Assembly: GCF_015330125.1 (NCBI RefSeq)
Contig: NZ_JADDXR010000002.1
Span: 2,306,685-2,370,684 of the forward strand
Length of the DNA stretch: 64,000 nt
Origin: Zobellia nedashkovskayae
Lineage (GTDB): Bacteria > Bacteroidota > Bacteroidia > Flavobacteriales > Flavobacteriaceae
Direction: 5' to 3'
Position numbers and translations under genes: made by a program. This document shows, one piece after another, positions 35,600 through 44,363 of the stretch (position 1 is the first letter of the stretch; every line of letters starts with the position of its first letter). The notes beneath the pieces were generated by a model that was not told where the DNA came from, did no database searches, and saw only the letters and a list, made by a program, of their open reading frames with translations.

Positions 35600-36751
35600 A
35601 TGAAAAAACTTTCAATACTCGTTTTGCTTGTGCTTGCAGGTAAAATATCGGCCCAAGAAATAGGTGATCGGGTGATTACCACTGCAGTTCCTTTTCTGAA
35701 TATAACGGCAGATGCCAGAGCAGCAGGTATGGGTGACTTAGGTGTAGCCACTTCAACAGATGCATATTCGCAACAATGGAACCCTGCAAAATTTGCGTTT
35801 GCAGAACGTAAAATGGGTATTGGTATGGGGTATACGCCTTATTTGAGTAATTCTATTTCGGGTATTGGTCTTTTAAATGCTAGTTATTTTAATAAAATTG
35901 ACGACCAGAGCGCTTTCGCTGTTAGTCTACGGTACTTTACTTTGGGAGATATAGAGCTAAGACAGACTTTTGATGATATCGGAACAATAGTAAAGCCTAA
36001 TGAATTGTCTTTTGACGGGTCATATTCGTTAAAATTGAGCCCTACGTTTTCAATGGCTGTAGGTGGTAGGTATATCAGGTCTAACCTGAAATTCCAGAAT
36101 GATACTAATGTAGATTCTAAGCCTGGGAGTACTTTCGCAGTTGATGTGGCCGGATTTTATCGTTCAAGAGAGATAGCTTATAATACGTTTGATGGCCGTT
36201 GGAGAGCAGGTTTCAATATTTCAAATTTAGGTGGTAAGATAGCTTATGATGAAAATGGACAAGACAACTTTATTCCAACTAATTTAAAGTTTGGTTTTGG
36301 TTTCGATTTTATTCTTGACCAAGATAACGTTATCGGTTTAACTTCTGAATTCAATAAACTGTTGGTTCCAACACCTCAGGATTTTAATGGTGACGGTGAA
36401 TTAAATTCTGTTGATAACGACGAATACCAAAGCATTGGCTTTTTAAGCGGAGTTTTTAAATCTTTTGGAGATGCTCCTGATGGTTTTAGCGAAGAGCTAA
36501 AAGAAATGACATGGGCTTTAGGTGCAGAATACACATATCAAGATGCTTTTATGTTCCGTACGGGCTATTTTAATGAAAGCGATGTAAAAGGGTTTAGAAA
36601 GTATTTTACCATGGGTGCAGGATTTAAATTTAAATCTGCGCAGATAGATTTGTCTTATTTATTCTCTACATCTAAAATTACCAATCCAGTAGAAAATTCA
36701 CTTCGTTTCTCTTTGACCTTTAATTTAGGGGATGAATTCTATAATGATTAA
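35600..36751 (+). CDS. porV: Type IX secretion outer-membrane protein PorV (LptO)
   Basis: 383 residues. The signal peptide ends near residue 18 (VLAGKISAQE). The mature protein is a FadL-like beta-barrel beginning GDRVITTAVPFLNITADARAAGMGDLGVATSTD, typical of PorV, and ending with an aromatic strand (NSLRFSLTFNLGDEF). An insertion with DFNGDGELNSVDNDE could bind Ca2+. PorV carries cargo proteins from the Sov translocon to the PorU sortase. It precedes cdd and is followed by a perfect palindromic terminator. Confidence 0.94.
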   Translation: MKKLSILVLLVLAGKISAQEIGDRVITTAVPFLNITADARAAGMGDLGVATSTDAYSQQWNPAKFAFAERKMGIGMGYTPYLSNSISGIGLLNASYFNKIDDQSAFAVSLRYFTLGDIELRQTFDDIGTIVKPNELSFDGSYSLKLSPTFSMAVGGRYIRSNLKFQNDTNVDSKPGSTFAVDVAGFYRSREIAYNTFDGRWRAGFNISNLGGKIAYDENGQDNFIPTNLKFGFGFDFILDQDNVIGLTSEFNKLLVPTPQDFNGDGELNSVDNDEYQSIGFLSGVFKSFGDAPDGFSEELKEMTWALGAEYTYQDAFMFRTGYFNESDVKGFRKYFTMGAGFKFKSAQIDLSYLFSTSKITNPVENSLRFSLTFNLGDEFYND

Positions 36752-36766
36752 GAAATTAATAAATTT

Positions 36767-36806
36767 AAAATAAGAAAACCTGCCGTACGGCAGGTTTTCT
36801 TATTTT
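36767..36806. terminator. Perfect 40-bp palindrome acting as porV terminator
   Basis: The 20 bases at 36767-36786 are the exact reverse complement of 36787-36806. As RNA it gives a GC-rich core (CCTGCC with GGCAGG) flanked by A-rich and T-rich arms, so it can terminate from either side. It starts 15 nt after the porV stop. Confidence 0.82.
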
Positions 36807-36826
36807 AGGGCCTCACTAAATGAAGT

Positions 36827-37309
36827 ATGCAAAAAAAGAACATAACTTTTGAATTGACCATTTTTGATTCTATTGAAGAACTTTCAAAAGAAGATGGCGC
36901 ATTAATGTTAGATGCTATTGCGGCTAGGAAGAATGCCTACGCTCCATATTCTAATTTTCAAGTAGGAGCGGCAGTGCTTCTAGAAAATGGCGAGGTTGTT
37001 ATTGGTAATAATCAAGAAAATGCATCATACCCTTCAGGTCTTTGTGCTGAAAGGGTAGCAATTTTCTATGCAGGAGCTAAATATCCTGGCGTGGCTTTTA
37101 AAGCTATTGCTATTACGGCTACATCTGTAAATTATCAATTAACTGATCCAGCAGCACCTTGCGGTAACTGCAGGCAAGCTATTTCTGAATACGAAGTCAA
37201 GCAAAAAAAGCCCATAGCATTAATGATGATGGGCGAAAAAGGAAAAGTCTTTAAATGTAATTCTATGGCCGATATTCTGCCTCTAGGCTTCGATAGTTCC
37301 TTTTTGTAA
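36827..37309 (+). CDS. cdd: Cytidine deaminase
   Basis: 160 residues. The zinc-site motifs are SGLCAERVA (Cys ligand with the catalytic Glu) and PCGNCRQAI (two Cys ligands), the pattern of tetrameric deaminases. YAPYSNFQVGAAVL lies before the first site and NQENASYPSG binds the nucleoside. It converts cytidine and deoxycytidine to uridine forms. It lies between porV and pdhA on the + strand, a conserved order in this group. Confidence 0.95.
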   Translation: MQKKNITFELTIFDSIEELSKEDGALMLDAIAARKNAYAPYSNFQVGAAVLLENGEVVIGNNQENASYPSGLCAERVAIFYAGAKYPGVAFKAIAITATSVNYQLTDPAAPCGNCRQAISEYEVKQKKPIALMMMGEKGKVFKCNSMADILPLGFDSSFL

Positions 37310-37383
37310 CAGTTCTTGGTAACCTTAGGATAAATTCTAACAAACCTTTTACATCTATTTTTTTCAACTATTAATTTAATATG

Positions 37384-37391
37384 TATTTTTG
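37384..37391 (+). promoter_or_regulatory. -7 box for pdhA
   Basis: TATTTTTG matches TAnnTTTG and lies 75 nt before the pdhA start. It implies that pdhA-pdhC is transcribed separately from cdd. Confidence 0.5.
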
Positions 37392-37466
37392 CCTTTCTGG
37401 TCCGTTCCGTGAAATAAAGTGGAATTGTCAGGATGTTGTAACCAAGAATCCAAATTATTAGCATCA

Positions 37467-38462
37467 ATGAAAAAAATAACTAAAGAAGTATATCTGCAAT
37501 GGTATGAAGATATGATGTTCTGGCGTAAGTTCGAAGACAAGCTTGCACAGGTATACATTCAACAAAAAGTTAGAGGTTTTTTACACTTGTATAATGGTCA
37601 AGAAGCGGTTTTGGCTGGTTCGTTGCATGCAATGGACTTAACTAAGGACCGTATGATTACGGCTTATAGGAATCACGTGCAACCCATTGGTATGGGTGTG
37701 GATCCTAAAAGAGTAATGGCAGAATTATATGGTAAGGTTACAGGTACCTCTCAAGGTATGGGAGGATCAATGCATATTTTCTCTAAAGAGCACCGTTTTC
37801 ACGGAGGTCATGGTATCGTAGGGGGGCAAATTCCTTTAGGCGCTGGTATGGCTTTTGGAGATAAATACGCTGGTAGAGATAATGTTACCTTATGTTATAT
37901 GGGTGATGGAGCTGTACGTCAAGGTGCGTTTCATGAAGCATTGAACTTAGCTATGCTTTGGCAACTTCCAGTTGTATTCATTTGTGAAAACAACGGTTAT
38001 GCCATGGGTACTTCAGTAGAAAGAACATCGTATTCTACAGAAATTTGGAAACTAGGTTTGGGTTATGAGATGCCATGTGGTCCTGTTGACGGTATGGATC
38101 CTGTTACCGTAGCTCAGGAAGTTAGTAAAGCTGTGGATAGAGCACGCTCTGGAGGTGGACCAACTTTTCTTGAAATGAAAACATACAGATATAGAGGTCA
38201 CTCTATGTCAGATGCGCAGCATTATAGAACTAAGGATGAGGTAAAGGAATATCAGAAGATAGATCCTATTACTCAAGTGCTCGATATTATTAAAGAGAAT
38301 AATTACGCATCCGAAGAAGATATAAAGGCAATAGACAAAAAGGTTAAAGAGTTGGTTTTAGAATGTGAGAAATTCGCAGACGAATCTGACTACCCACCAG
38401 TACAGCAATTGTACGATATGGTCTATGAGCAAGAAGATTTTCCATTTGTAGAACATAAATAA
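37467..38462 (+). CDS. pdhA: Pyruvate dehydrogenase E1 component, alpha subunit
   Basis: 331 residues from MKKITKEVYLQWYEDM; a frame 16 codons longer adds a Cys-rich stretch that does not belong to the family. The thiamine-diphosphate motif is GDGAVRQGAFHEALNLAMLWQLPVVF-like, beginning at CYMGDGAVRQ and ending in CENNGYAMGTS. MGGSMHIFS, GGHGIVGGQIPLG and TYRYRGHSMSD (phosphorylation-loop region) confirm the assignment. It decarboxylates pyruvate together with E1 beta, whose gene is about 24 kb away (62052-63029). pdhC follows after 9 bp. Confidence 0.96.
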   Translation: MKKITKEVYLQWYEDMMFWRKFEDKLAQVYIQQKVRGFLHLYNGQEAVLAGSLHAMDLTKDRMITAYRNHVQPIGMGVDPKRVMAELYGKVTGTSQGMGGSMHIFSKEHRFHGGHGIVGGQIPLGAGMAFGDKYAGRDNVTLCYMGDGAVRQGAFHEALNLAMLWQLPVVFICENNGYAMGTSVERTSYSTEIWKLGLGYEMPCGPVDGMDPVTVAQEVSKAVDRARSGGGPTFLEMKTYRYRGHSMSDAQHYRTKDEVKEYQKIDPITQVLDIIKENNYASEEDIKAIDKKVKELVLECEKFADESDYPPVQQLYDMVYEQEDFPFVEHK

Positions 38463-38471
38463 TTAGCTAAA

Positions 38472-40097
38472 ATGGCAGAAGTAATAAACATGCCCCGCTT
38501 GAGCGATACCATGGAAGAAGGTACCGTAGCCAAATGGTTGAAAAACGTTGGTGACAAAGTAGAGGAAGGCGATATACTTGCAGAAATAGAGACGGATAAA
38601 GCCACAATGGAATTTGAGTCTTTCTATGAAGGTACTTTGTTGCATATTGGTATTGCAGAAGGAGACGGAGCCCCGGTAGATTCTTTGTTAGCTATTATTG
38701 GCGAAGAAGGAGAGGATATTTCATCACTTTTAAATGGTAGTGCAAGTACTTCGGAAGATGAAGATACTGAGGAAGCTAGTGAGCCAGAGAGTAATAGTTC
38801 TGAAAGTTCCGATGATGCTTCTGCAGAAGTTCCTGAAGGTGTTGAAATCGTAAAGATGCCACGCCTTAGTGATACTATGGAAGAAGGTACTGTTGCTGCT
38901 TGGTTGAAGAAAGTTGGTGATACGGTAGAAGAAGGTGATATTTTAGCTGAAATTGAAACAGATAAAGCTACAATGGAATTTGAATCTTTCTATACAGGTA
39001 CCCTATTATATATAGGTATTCAAGAGGGAGAATCTTCTCCGGTTGATGCTGTATTGGCCGTTATAGGACCTGCAGGCACAGATGTTGATGCTGTGCTTAA
39101 TGCTAAGCCGTCTTCTGGTGCAAAAGCAGCGTCTTCAGATGCTAAGAAAGAAGAGCCTAAGAAAGAAGCTGCCAAAGATACTTCGGCGTCAAAACCGGTA
39201 AACGATGGTCAGCGTATTTTTGTTTCTCCTCTAGCTAAGAAAATTGCTAAAGAAAAAGGCATTGATTTATCTAGCGTTAAAGGTTCTGGGGATAACGGAA
39301 GAATCGTTAGAAAAGATGTAGAAGGTTATACGCCTGCTGCAACTGCTCAGGCTCCAAAAGCTGCTGTTCAAGCCGCTGCACCTGTAAGTGCTCCGGTAAT
39401 TTTACCAGTAGGAGAAGAAAGCTCGGAAGAGGTGAAGAATTCGCAAATGCGTAAAGTCATAGCGAAAAGATTGTCAGAGTCTAAGTTTAGCGCACCTCAT
39501 TATTATCTTACTATAGAGGTAGATATGAGTGATGCTATGACTTCTAGAAAGCAGATCAACGCATTGCCAGATACAAAGGTTTCTTTTAACGATATGGTTG
39601 TGAAAGCCTGTGCTATGGCACTGAAAAAGCACCCACAAGTTAATACTACTTGGAACGGGGATACTACACGTTATAACCATCATGTACATGTTGGTGTTGC
39701 TGTAGCGGTAGACGAAGGTCTTGTTGTTCCTGTATTGAAATTTACAGAGCAATTGAGTTTGACTCAGATTGGTTCAGCCGTTAAGGATTTGGCCGGTCGT
39801 GCTAGAAACAAAAAATTGACTCCAGCAGAAATGGATGGAAGTACGTTTACGGTTTCTAACTTGGGTATGTTTGGTATTACAGAGTTTACTTCAATTATCA
39901 ATCAGCCTAACTCGGCAATTCTGTCTGTAGGTGCTATAGTTCAAAAACCAGTGGTTAGAGAAGGTCAAATTGTTGTGGGTAACACAATGAAAGTAACTTT
40001 GGCATGTGACCATAGAACGGTTGATGGTGCTACGGCAGCTCAATTTTTATCTACATTACGTGCGTATTTGGAAAACCCGGTAACTATGCTGGCTTAA
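38472..40097 (+). CDS. pdhC: Pyruvate dehydrogenase E2 (dihydrolipoamide acetyltransferase)
   Basis: 541 residues with two lipoyl domains (about 2-80 and 125-203). Lipoyl lysines are Lys43 and Lys166 in identical ETDKATMEFESFY contexts. Acidic Ser-rich and Ala/Lys-rich linkers separate them. A peripheral-subunit-binding domain (about 249-285, VSPLAKKIAKEKGIDL) and a catalytic core (about 320-541) follow; the core ends with the active-site motif DHRTVDG at 513-519. It transfers the acetyl group to CoA and forms the core of the complex. It forms a two-gene unit with pdhA and ends at the hairpin at 40120-40154. Confidence 0.97.
   Translation: MAEVINMPRLSDTMEEGTVAKWLKNVGDKVEEGDILAEIETDKATMEFESFYEGTLLHIGIAEGDGAPVDSLLAIIGEEGEDISSLLNGSASTSEDEDTEEASEPESNSSESSDDASAEVPEGVEIVKMPRLSDTMEEGTVAAWLKKVGDTVEEGDILAEIETDKATMEFESFYTGTLLYIGIQEGESSPVDAVLAVIGPAGTDVDAVLNAKPSSGAKAASSDAKKEEPKKEAAKDTSASKPVNDGQRIFVSPLAKKIAKEKGIDLSSVKGSGDNGRIVRKDVEGYTPAATAQAPKAAVQAAAPVSAPVILPVGEESSEEVKNSQMRKVIAKRLSESKFSAPHYYLTIEVDMSDAMTSRKQINALPDTKVSFNDMVVKACAMALKKHPQVNTTWNGDTTRYNHHVHVGVAVAVDEGLVVPVLKFTEQLSLTQIGSAVKDLAGRARNKKLTPAEMDGSTFTVSNLGMFGITEFTSIINQPNSAILSVGAIVQKPVVREGQIVVGNTMKVTLACDHRTVDGATAAQFLSTLRAYLENPVTMLA
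38475..39080 (+). repeat. Tandem lipoyl-domain duplication inside pdhC
   Basis: 38475-38711 and 38844-39080 encode two lipoyl domains that are very similar in protein and largely so in DNA, especially around the lipoyl-lysine segment. This is an internal duplication of the E2 gene. Confidence 0.85.
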
Positions 40098-40119
40098 ACA
40101 GATCGCAAACTATTATAAT

Positions 40120-40154
40120 AAAGGCATCTCGGTTATTTCGGGATGCCTTTTTTT
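40120..40154 (+). terminator. Terminator of pdhA-pdhC
   Basis: A 12-bp stem (40120-40131 with 40139-40150, one T-G pair) with a 7-nt loop is followed by seven T. It begins 22 nt after the pdhC stop. Confidence 0.88.
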
Positions 40155-40187
40155 ATTTCTAAATTGTACCTTAAAATTATAACACCT

Positions 40188-41237
40188 ATGAAAAAGTCTT
40201 TTCTGTTTTTAGCCGGTATGTTGGTCCTATCATGCGGTTCTTCAAAAATTGATGAATCGGTAACCCTTCAAAGTGAAGAAGCGGTAAAATTTGATCGCAG
40301 TTTAATGGAAGTACCCAAGAAGGCAGATGATCTTAGTGGTATAGATAGTGCGATAAGTACGTCGCAAAATCAATTTTGTAGTGCAGAAAAAGTAGGTGCT
40401 ATCATGAGCTTTTTAGCTTCAGATGAACTGCGAGGTAGAGATACTGGTAGTGAAGGGATAGAAAAGGCGGCGGAGTTTATAGAAAATATTTTTTCAAAGA
40501 ATAATTTAAAGCCATATTTTGAAACGTATAGAGATAACCTTGCTGACTATGAAAAACCTGCATTCAATGTAGTAGGCGTGGTTGAGGGTAATGACCCTGA
40601 ATTAAAAAATGAGTTTGTAATCATTGGTGCTCACTATGATCACATAGGTCTGATTGCAGAGGAGAATGGAGATAAGATAGCTAATGGCGCAAATGATAAT
40701 GCCACAGGTACAACCACCGTATTAGAGCTGGCACGTTATTTTGGTGAAGCAAAAACCAACAAACGTAGTATGATGTTCGTGCTTTTTACGGCTGAAGAAA
40801 AAGGATTACTCGGTTCAAAACATTTGGCGCAAAAACTTAAAGAGGAAAATCTTAATCTCTATGCGATGATTAACTATGAAATGGTAGGTGTTCCATTGGT
40901 CGGTAAAGATTATTTGGCGTATTTGACAGGCTTTGAAGAATCGAACATGGCTGATGTAGCAAATAGCTATTCAGATGACACCTATGCAGGTTTCCTTCCA
41001 AAAGCAAAAGAGTTTAATCTTTTCAAAAGGTCTGATAATTATCCTTTTCATGAAGCTTTTGGTGTGCCGTCTCAGACTTTTAGTACGTTTGACTTCACGA
41101 ACTTTAATCACTATCATAAAGTAGGTGATGAGCTTTCAGAAATGGATTTTGGACATATGGCCAATTTAATAAATAAGAGTATCCCAGTAATTGAGGGAGT
41201 TGTTAATGCACCAACCAAAGAAATTAAATATAACTAA
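40188..41237 (+). CDS. M28-family zinc metallopeptidase lipoprotein
   Basis: 349 residues from MKKSFLFLAGMLVLSC, with lipobox Cys16. A longer frame starts within the upstream terminator and is rejected. M28 zinc-site motifs are VIIGAHYDHIG, NGANDNATGTTTVLEL, VLFTAEEKGLLGS and the late HYHKVGDE. The catalytic Glu lies in AEE. It is an exopeptidase anchored in the envelope. Its stop overlaps the following SDR start codon by one base, so the two are translated together. Confidence 0.92.
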   Translation: MKKSFLFLAGMLVLSCGSSKIDESVTLQSEEAVKFDRSLMEVPKKADDLSGIDSAISTSQNQFCSAEKVGAIMSFLASDELRGRDTGSEGIEKAAEFIENIFSKNNLKPYFETYRDNLADYEKPAFNVVGVVEGNDPELKNEFVIIGAHYDHIGLIAEENGDKIANGANDNATGTTTVLELARYFGEAKTNKRSMMFVLFTAEEKGLLGSKHLAQKLKEENLNLYAMINYEMVGVPLVGKDYLAYLTGFEESNMADVANSYSDDTYAGFLPKAKEFNLFKRSDNYPFHEAFGVPSQTFSTFDFTNFNHYHKVGDELSEMDFGHMANLINKSIPVIEGVVNAPTKEIKYN

Positions 41238-41917
41238 TGGCAAATGTTATCATAACGGGGTCAAGCAGAGGTATAGGTTTTGAACTAGCCCAATTGTTTG
41301 CTAATGACGGTCATAAAGTTTTGGCTTTATCGCGTAACGACAAACCTATTTCCGAATTAGGCCACAAGAATATTTTCAGTTTTCCTTTTGATCTTGGCAA
41401 TCCTTCTGATTTTAAGAAGATGGAAGATTTTGTTGATGAAAATTTTAAAACCGTAGACTTGCTTATTAATAATGCAGGAAGGTTATTGAACAAACCTTTT
41501 CTAGAAACTATAGTTGAGGAGTTCGAGGCCGTTTATAAAGTAAACGTATTTGGGGTTGCGGAAATGACAAGAAGAGTTACTCCTAAAATGCCTAAAGATG
41601 GGCATGTCATAACTATTAGTTCTATGGGCGGGGTTCAAGGTAGCGTTAAGTTTCCTGGCCTGTCTGCTTACAGTTCTAGTAAAGGAGCTGTTATTACACT
41701 AACAGAACTTTGGGCGGAAGAATTCAAAGAAACCGGACCTTCATTTAACGTGTTGGCATTAGGGGCGGTACAGACCGAGATGTTAGAAGAAGCGTTCCCG
41801 GGTTATGAAGCCCCGACTACTGCTTTGCAAATGGCTCAATATATCAAAAACTTTGCGCTAACGGGGCATCAGTTTTACAACGGCAAACTTCTGCAGGTTA
41901 GCAATAGTACGCCATAG
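41237..41917 (+). CDS. Short-chain dehydrogenase/reductase
   Basis: 226 residues. The NAD(P)-binding motif is ITGSSRGIGFELA, NNAG is at LLINNAGRL, the catalytic Ser lies in TISSMGG and Tyr-Lys in YSSSKGA. It is a classical SDR of unknown substrate. It overlaps the M28 peptidase gene by one base and converges on the EutBC fusion gene two bases away. Its link with the peptidase is positional only. Confidence 0.92.
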   Translation: MANVIITGSSRGIGFELAQLFANDGHKVLALSRNDKPISELGHKNIFSFPFDLGNPSDFKKMEDFVDENFKTVDLLINNAGRLLNKPFLETIVEEFEAVYKVNVFGVAEMTRRVTPKMPKDGHVITISSMGGVQGSVKFPGLSAYSSSKGAVITLTELWAEEFKETGPSFNVLALGAVQTEMLEEAFPGYEAPTTALQMAQYIKNFALTGHQFYNGKLLQVSNSTP

Positions 41918-41919
41918 TA

Positions 41920-44235
41920 TTATATAACAGTAAACATTCTATCTAAAATGGTCTTAGTTTGTTTTGCTGCAATTTTAGGTGTCAATGAAGTGTCTGATAT
42001 GCCTGAAACTACCTTTGATATATTGTGGTCTACAGTGCCACTATTCGTCCAAGTGCTAGTTGGAGCTGTAGTTAGGTAGGCTGAAAAATTATGGTGTCCA
42101 GAACCGGGTCTTTCTCCTATAATATGCACAATACCTTTACTTTCCGAGGTGTTTCTTTTTCCAAAAAGTATTTCTCCGCAAGCGTACCCTGCACGTACTC
42201 TGCCATGTTTAATTACAATGTTCTTTGAGCTCACCGAGTATCCACTATTTTTTAAAGTAGTTTTTAAGCTATCGATATATGGTATAAGATGACCGTCATC
42301 CATCAGTGCTCTTGGGTTAAGGCCATCAGATATTATGAATTGAATATCGGGTATTTGTTCAGCCCACGAAATGCGAAGATTTTCAAGTCGTCTAATAGCG
42401 GTTTCAGCTAAGATTTCGCCAGATTCTGGATGGTAAACATAATCTTTCCTATCTGTTGAGTTCGTCGTTATAGCTATTGCTTCTGGTACGGTTGCCATAA
42501 AGTCAGGGGTTATCTCTGTCCATAAACTTATTTTGGCATCCTCATAGAGTAACCTTACTTCTCTCTCTAGTTCAGGTTCAAGATCGTAAATATTCTTTCC
42601 ATACCCTTCGGCTAACGGAATACCCCGTTGTCGTATGTTGTGCATTGTAGTTTTTCCCTCATCGTAGATATCCAACATGCTTCGCTTGTCTCCCTTAGCT
42701 TTGCAATATTTGTAGAAAACCCAAAGTGGATCTCCAAAATGCTTGGTAGGTTTGTTGTTTGAATCTATTATTTCAATTTCTTTAAAAAAGTCCCACATGG
42801 CATCATTTACTTTATAGCCAAACTGTTCACGTATGCGAATATGGTCAGAGAAAGAAGTTGTAAGGTAGCTTAACATAGGGTCGTTCTTTGTGGGCAATGC
42901 CATCAAATAAGCTGGATTGGCAGGCATAATTTGTGAGATACACCAATCTAAATCTTCAAGGCTAACATCCATATGTAATGTTGAGCAAATGTCCAAACCA
43001 ATGGTGAGACCATGAAGTTTACCCATGACCGTATCTTCAAGACAACATCGAACTAACTGTTCTTTTGTCTTGAAAACCTCAGGTCCTATAAACCCAGCTA
43101 CATCATTTACAAGAAACCAAGGAGTGTCTTCTTTAGGTTTGCTATTTTTGACCTGAGCTTTTAATGCTCTTATGAATCCGTATTTACGTGCTTCGTGCAA
43201 CACCATGTCAAAACCTTTTCCATGGCCATTCGTGAAATCTGCTCCTTGTCCGGTTTCGGCATATAGTCCAAATTGTTTAGTTCGATTTGCGACATGTTGT
43301 TGCATTTTTTCAATACTAACGTCAAAAGTGGTGTTAGCATCTACAGTACCTGCTAGACTTTGAAACCAAATGCCCGTGGTACCAGGGTATAGTTTTTCTA
43401 CTTCTGCTTGAACGTCTATATGAGATAGTACGCAATTAGGTAATGTTTCTTCAAGTTTAAAAACACTTAAAACTTCATATAAGGTCTTTTCGATGTTTGC
43501 AACCGATTCTATTTCACTTGATACTGGGTTGGTGCCTAATACTAGGTCACCTACACCATAAGACCATGCGTCAAATACTTGCCAGAGAATGTCTTCTTCG
43601 TTATCGGTAGGTGAGTTTGGTTGAATTCGAGCACTCAAGTAGCCTTTGCTTCCAATGTTACTTTTTGGCAGAGGGTTAAATACCTTTTGACCAACCTGTA
43701 TCAGCTCTTCGTTGGTCATTAATTTTACTAAGCAGCCGATAATGTCACTTTGAAGTGCTGGCATTATTCTTTTAATTTCACTTTCAGATTTTTTTAAGAT
43801 GAATGATTTTAATTGGTTCATTGTAAAGTTATCGACTTTGCGATTTCTTTCTGTAGATGAACCGATTATATCCGTAATGCCATCTTGATAGACCGATATA
43901 TCATTTAGCTCATTAATTTTTGTATTGCCAAGTAAAGTTTTTGCTCTCATTCGAGAAATTGAGTCAGCGGCCGCTACACCTAAACTTAAGTCTCCTTCTT
44001 TGAACTCATTAGCGGCTCCTATAATTTGTCTATGCAATGTGATGTTATAATCACCGTTTAGACGCTTTATATATTCAAAAATAGATTCACCTTTATGTAC
44101 TTCTGAAAGCGTTACACTTATGTTTGGTGTTACTGAAGTAAGTTGGCCATATAGTTGATTTTGACTTAAAAATGCTGCTGAAGCCCCGAGTAAACCCATT
44201 CTCGTTAAGAATTGCTTTCTGCTAATACTGCCCAT
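41920..44235 (-). CDS. Ethanolamine ammonia-lyase, EutB-EutC fusion with Tat-like leader
   Basis: 771 residues. Residues about 1-31 carry SRKQFLTRMGLLGASAAFL, a twin-arginine-like leader (RK variant). About 47-520 match EutB: SARIQPNSPTD (Arg203, Gln205), VLGTNPVSSE (Asn236), FQSLAGT, YAETGQGA (Glu327), GFIGPEVF (Phe382) and TIGLDIC (Asp415) keep the known active-site positions. About 605-771 match EutC: FIISDGLNPRAL, HGRVRAGYACGEILFGK and HIIGERPGSGH. The enzyme would split ethanolamine to ammonia and acetaldehyde with adenosylcobalamin. No eut shell, reactivase (eutA) or kinase gene is nearby. The start ATG and export are inferred. Confidence 0.88.
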   Translation of the reverse strand: MGSISRKQFLTRMGLLGASAAFLSQNQLYGQLTSVTPNISVTLSEVHKGESIFEYIKRLNGDYNITLHRQIIGAANEFKEGDLSLGVAAADSISRMRAKTLLGNTKINELNDISVYQDGITDIIGSSTERNRKVDNFTMNQLKSFILKKSESEIKRIMPALQSDIIGCLVKLMTNEELIQVGQKVFNPLPKSNIGSKGYLSARIQPNSPTDNEEDILWQVFDAWSYGVGDLVLGTNPVSSEIESVANIEKTLYEVLSVFKLEETLPNCVLSHIDVQAEVEKLYPGTTGIWFQSLAGTVDANTTFDVSIEKMQQHVANRTKQFGLYAETGQGADFTNGHGKGFDMVLHEARKYGFIRALKAQVKNSKPKEDTPWFLVNDVAGFIGPEVFKTKEQLVRCCLEDTVMGKLHGLTIGLDICSTLHMDVSLEDLDWCISQIMPANPAYLMALPTKNDPMLSYLTTSFSDHIRIREQFGYKVNDAMWDFFKEIEIIDSNNKPTKHFGDPLWVFYKYCKAKGDKRSMLDIYDEGKTTMHNIRQRGIPLAEGYGKNIYDLEPELEREVRLLYEDAKISLWTEITPDFMATVPEAIAITTNSTDRKDYVYHPESGEILAETAIRRLENLRISWAEQIPDIQFIISDGLNPRALMDDGHLIPYIDSLKTTLKNSGYSVSSKNIVIKHGRVRAGYACGEILFGKRNTSESKGIVHIIGERPGSGHHNFSAYLTTAPTSTWTNSGTVDHNISKVVSGISDTSLTPKIAAKQTKTILDRMFTVI

Positions 44236-44349
44236 ATACCTCTATCTTTAATGTTTAAACAATAGCCTTAATAGTAAGGTGAGTACTCTAAGTTAAATAT
44301 TTTTGACGAAGCCTTTCATTCACTTAACGATTTATTAATGAAGTTCCCT

Positions 44350-44357
44350 TATTTTTG
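44350..44357 (+). promoter_or_regulatory. -7 box for the SprT-like gene
   Basis: TATTTTTG matches TAnnTTTG. It ends only 6 nt before the GTG taken as the start and overlaps an upstream TTG, arguing against the TTG. The transcript could be nearly leaderless. Confidence 0.45.
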
Positions 44358-44363
44358 TCCGGA

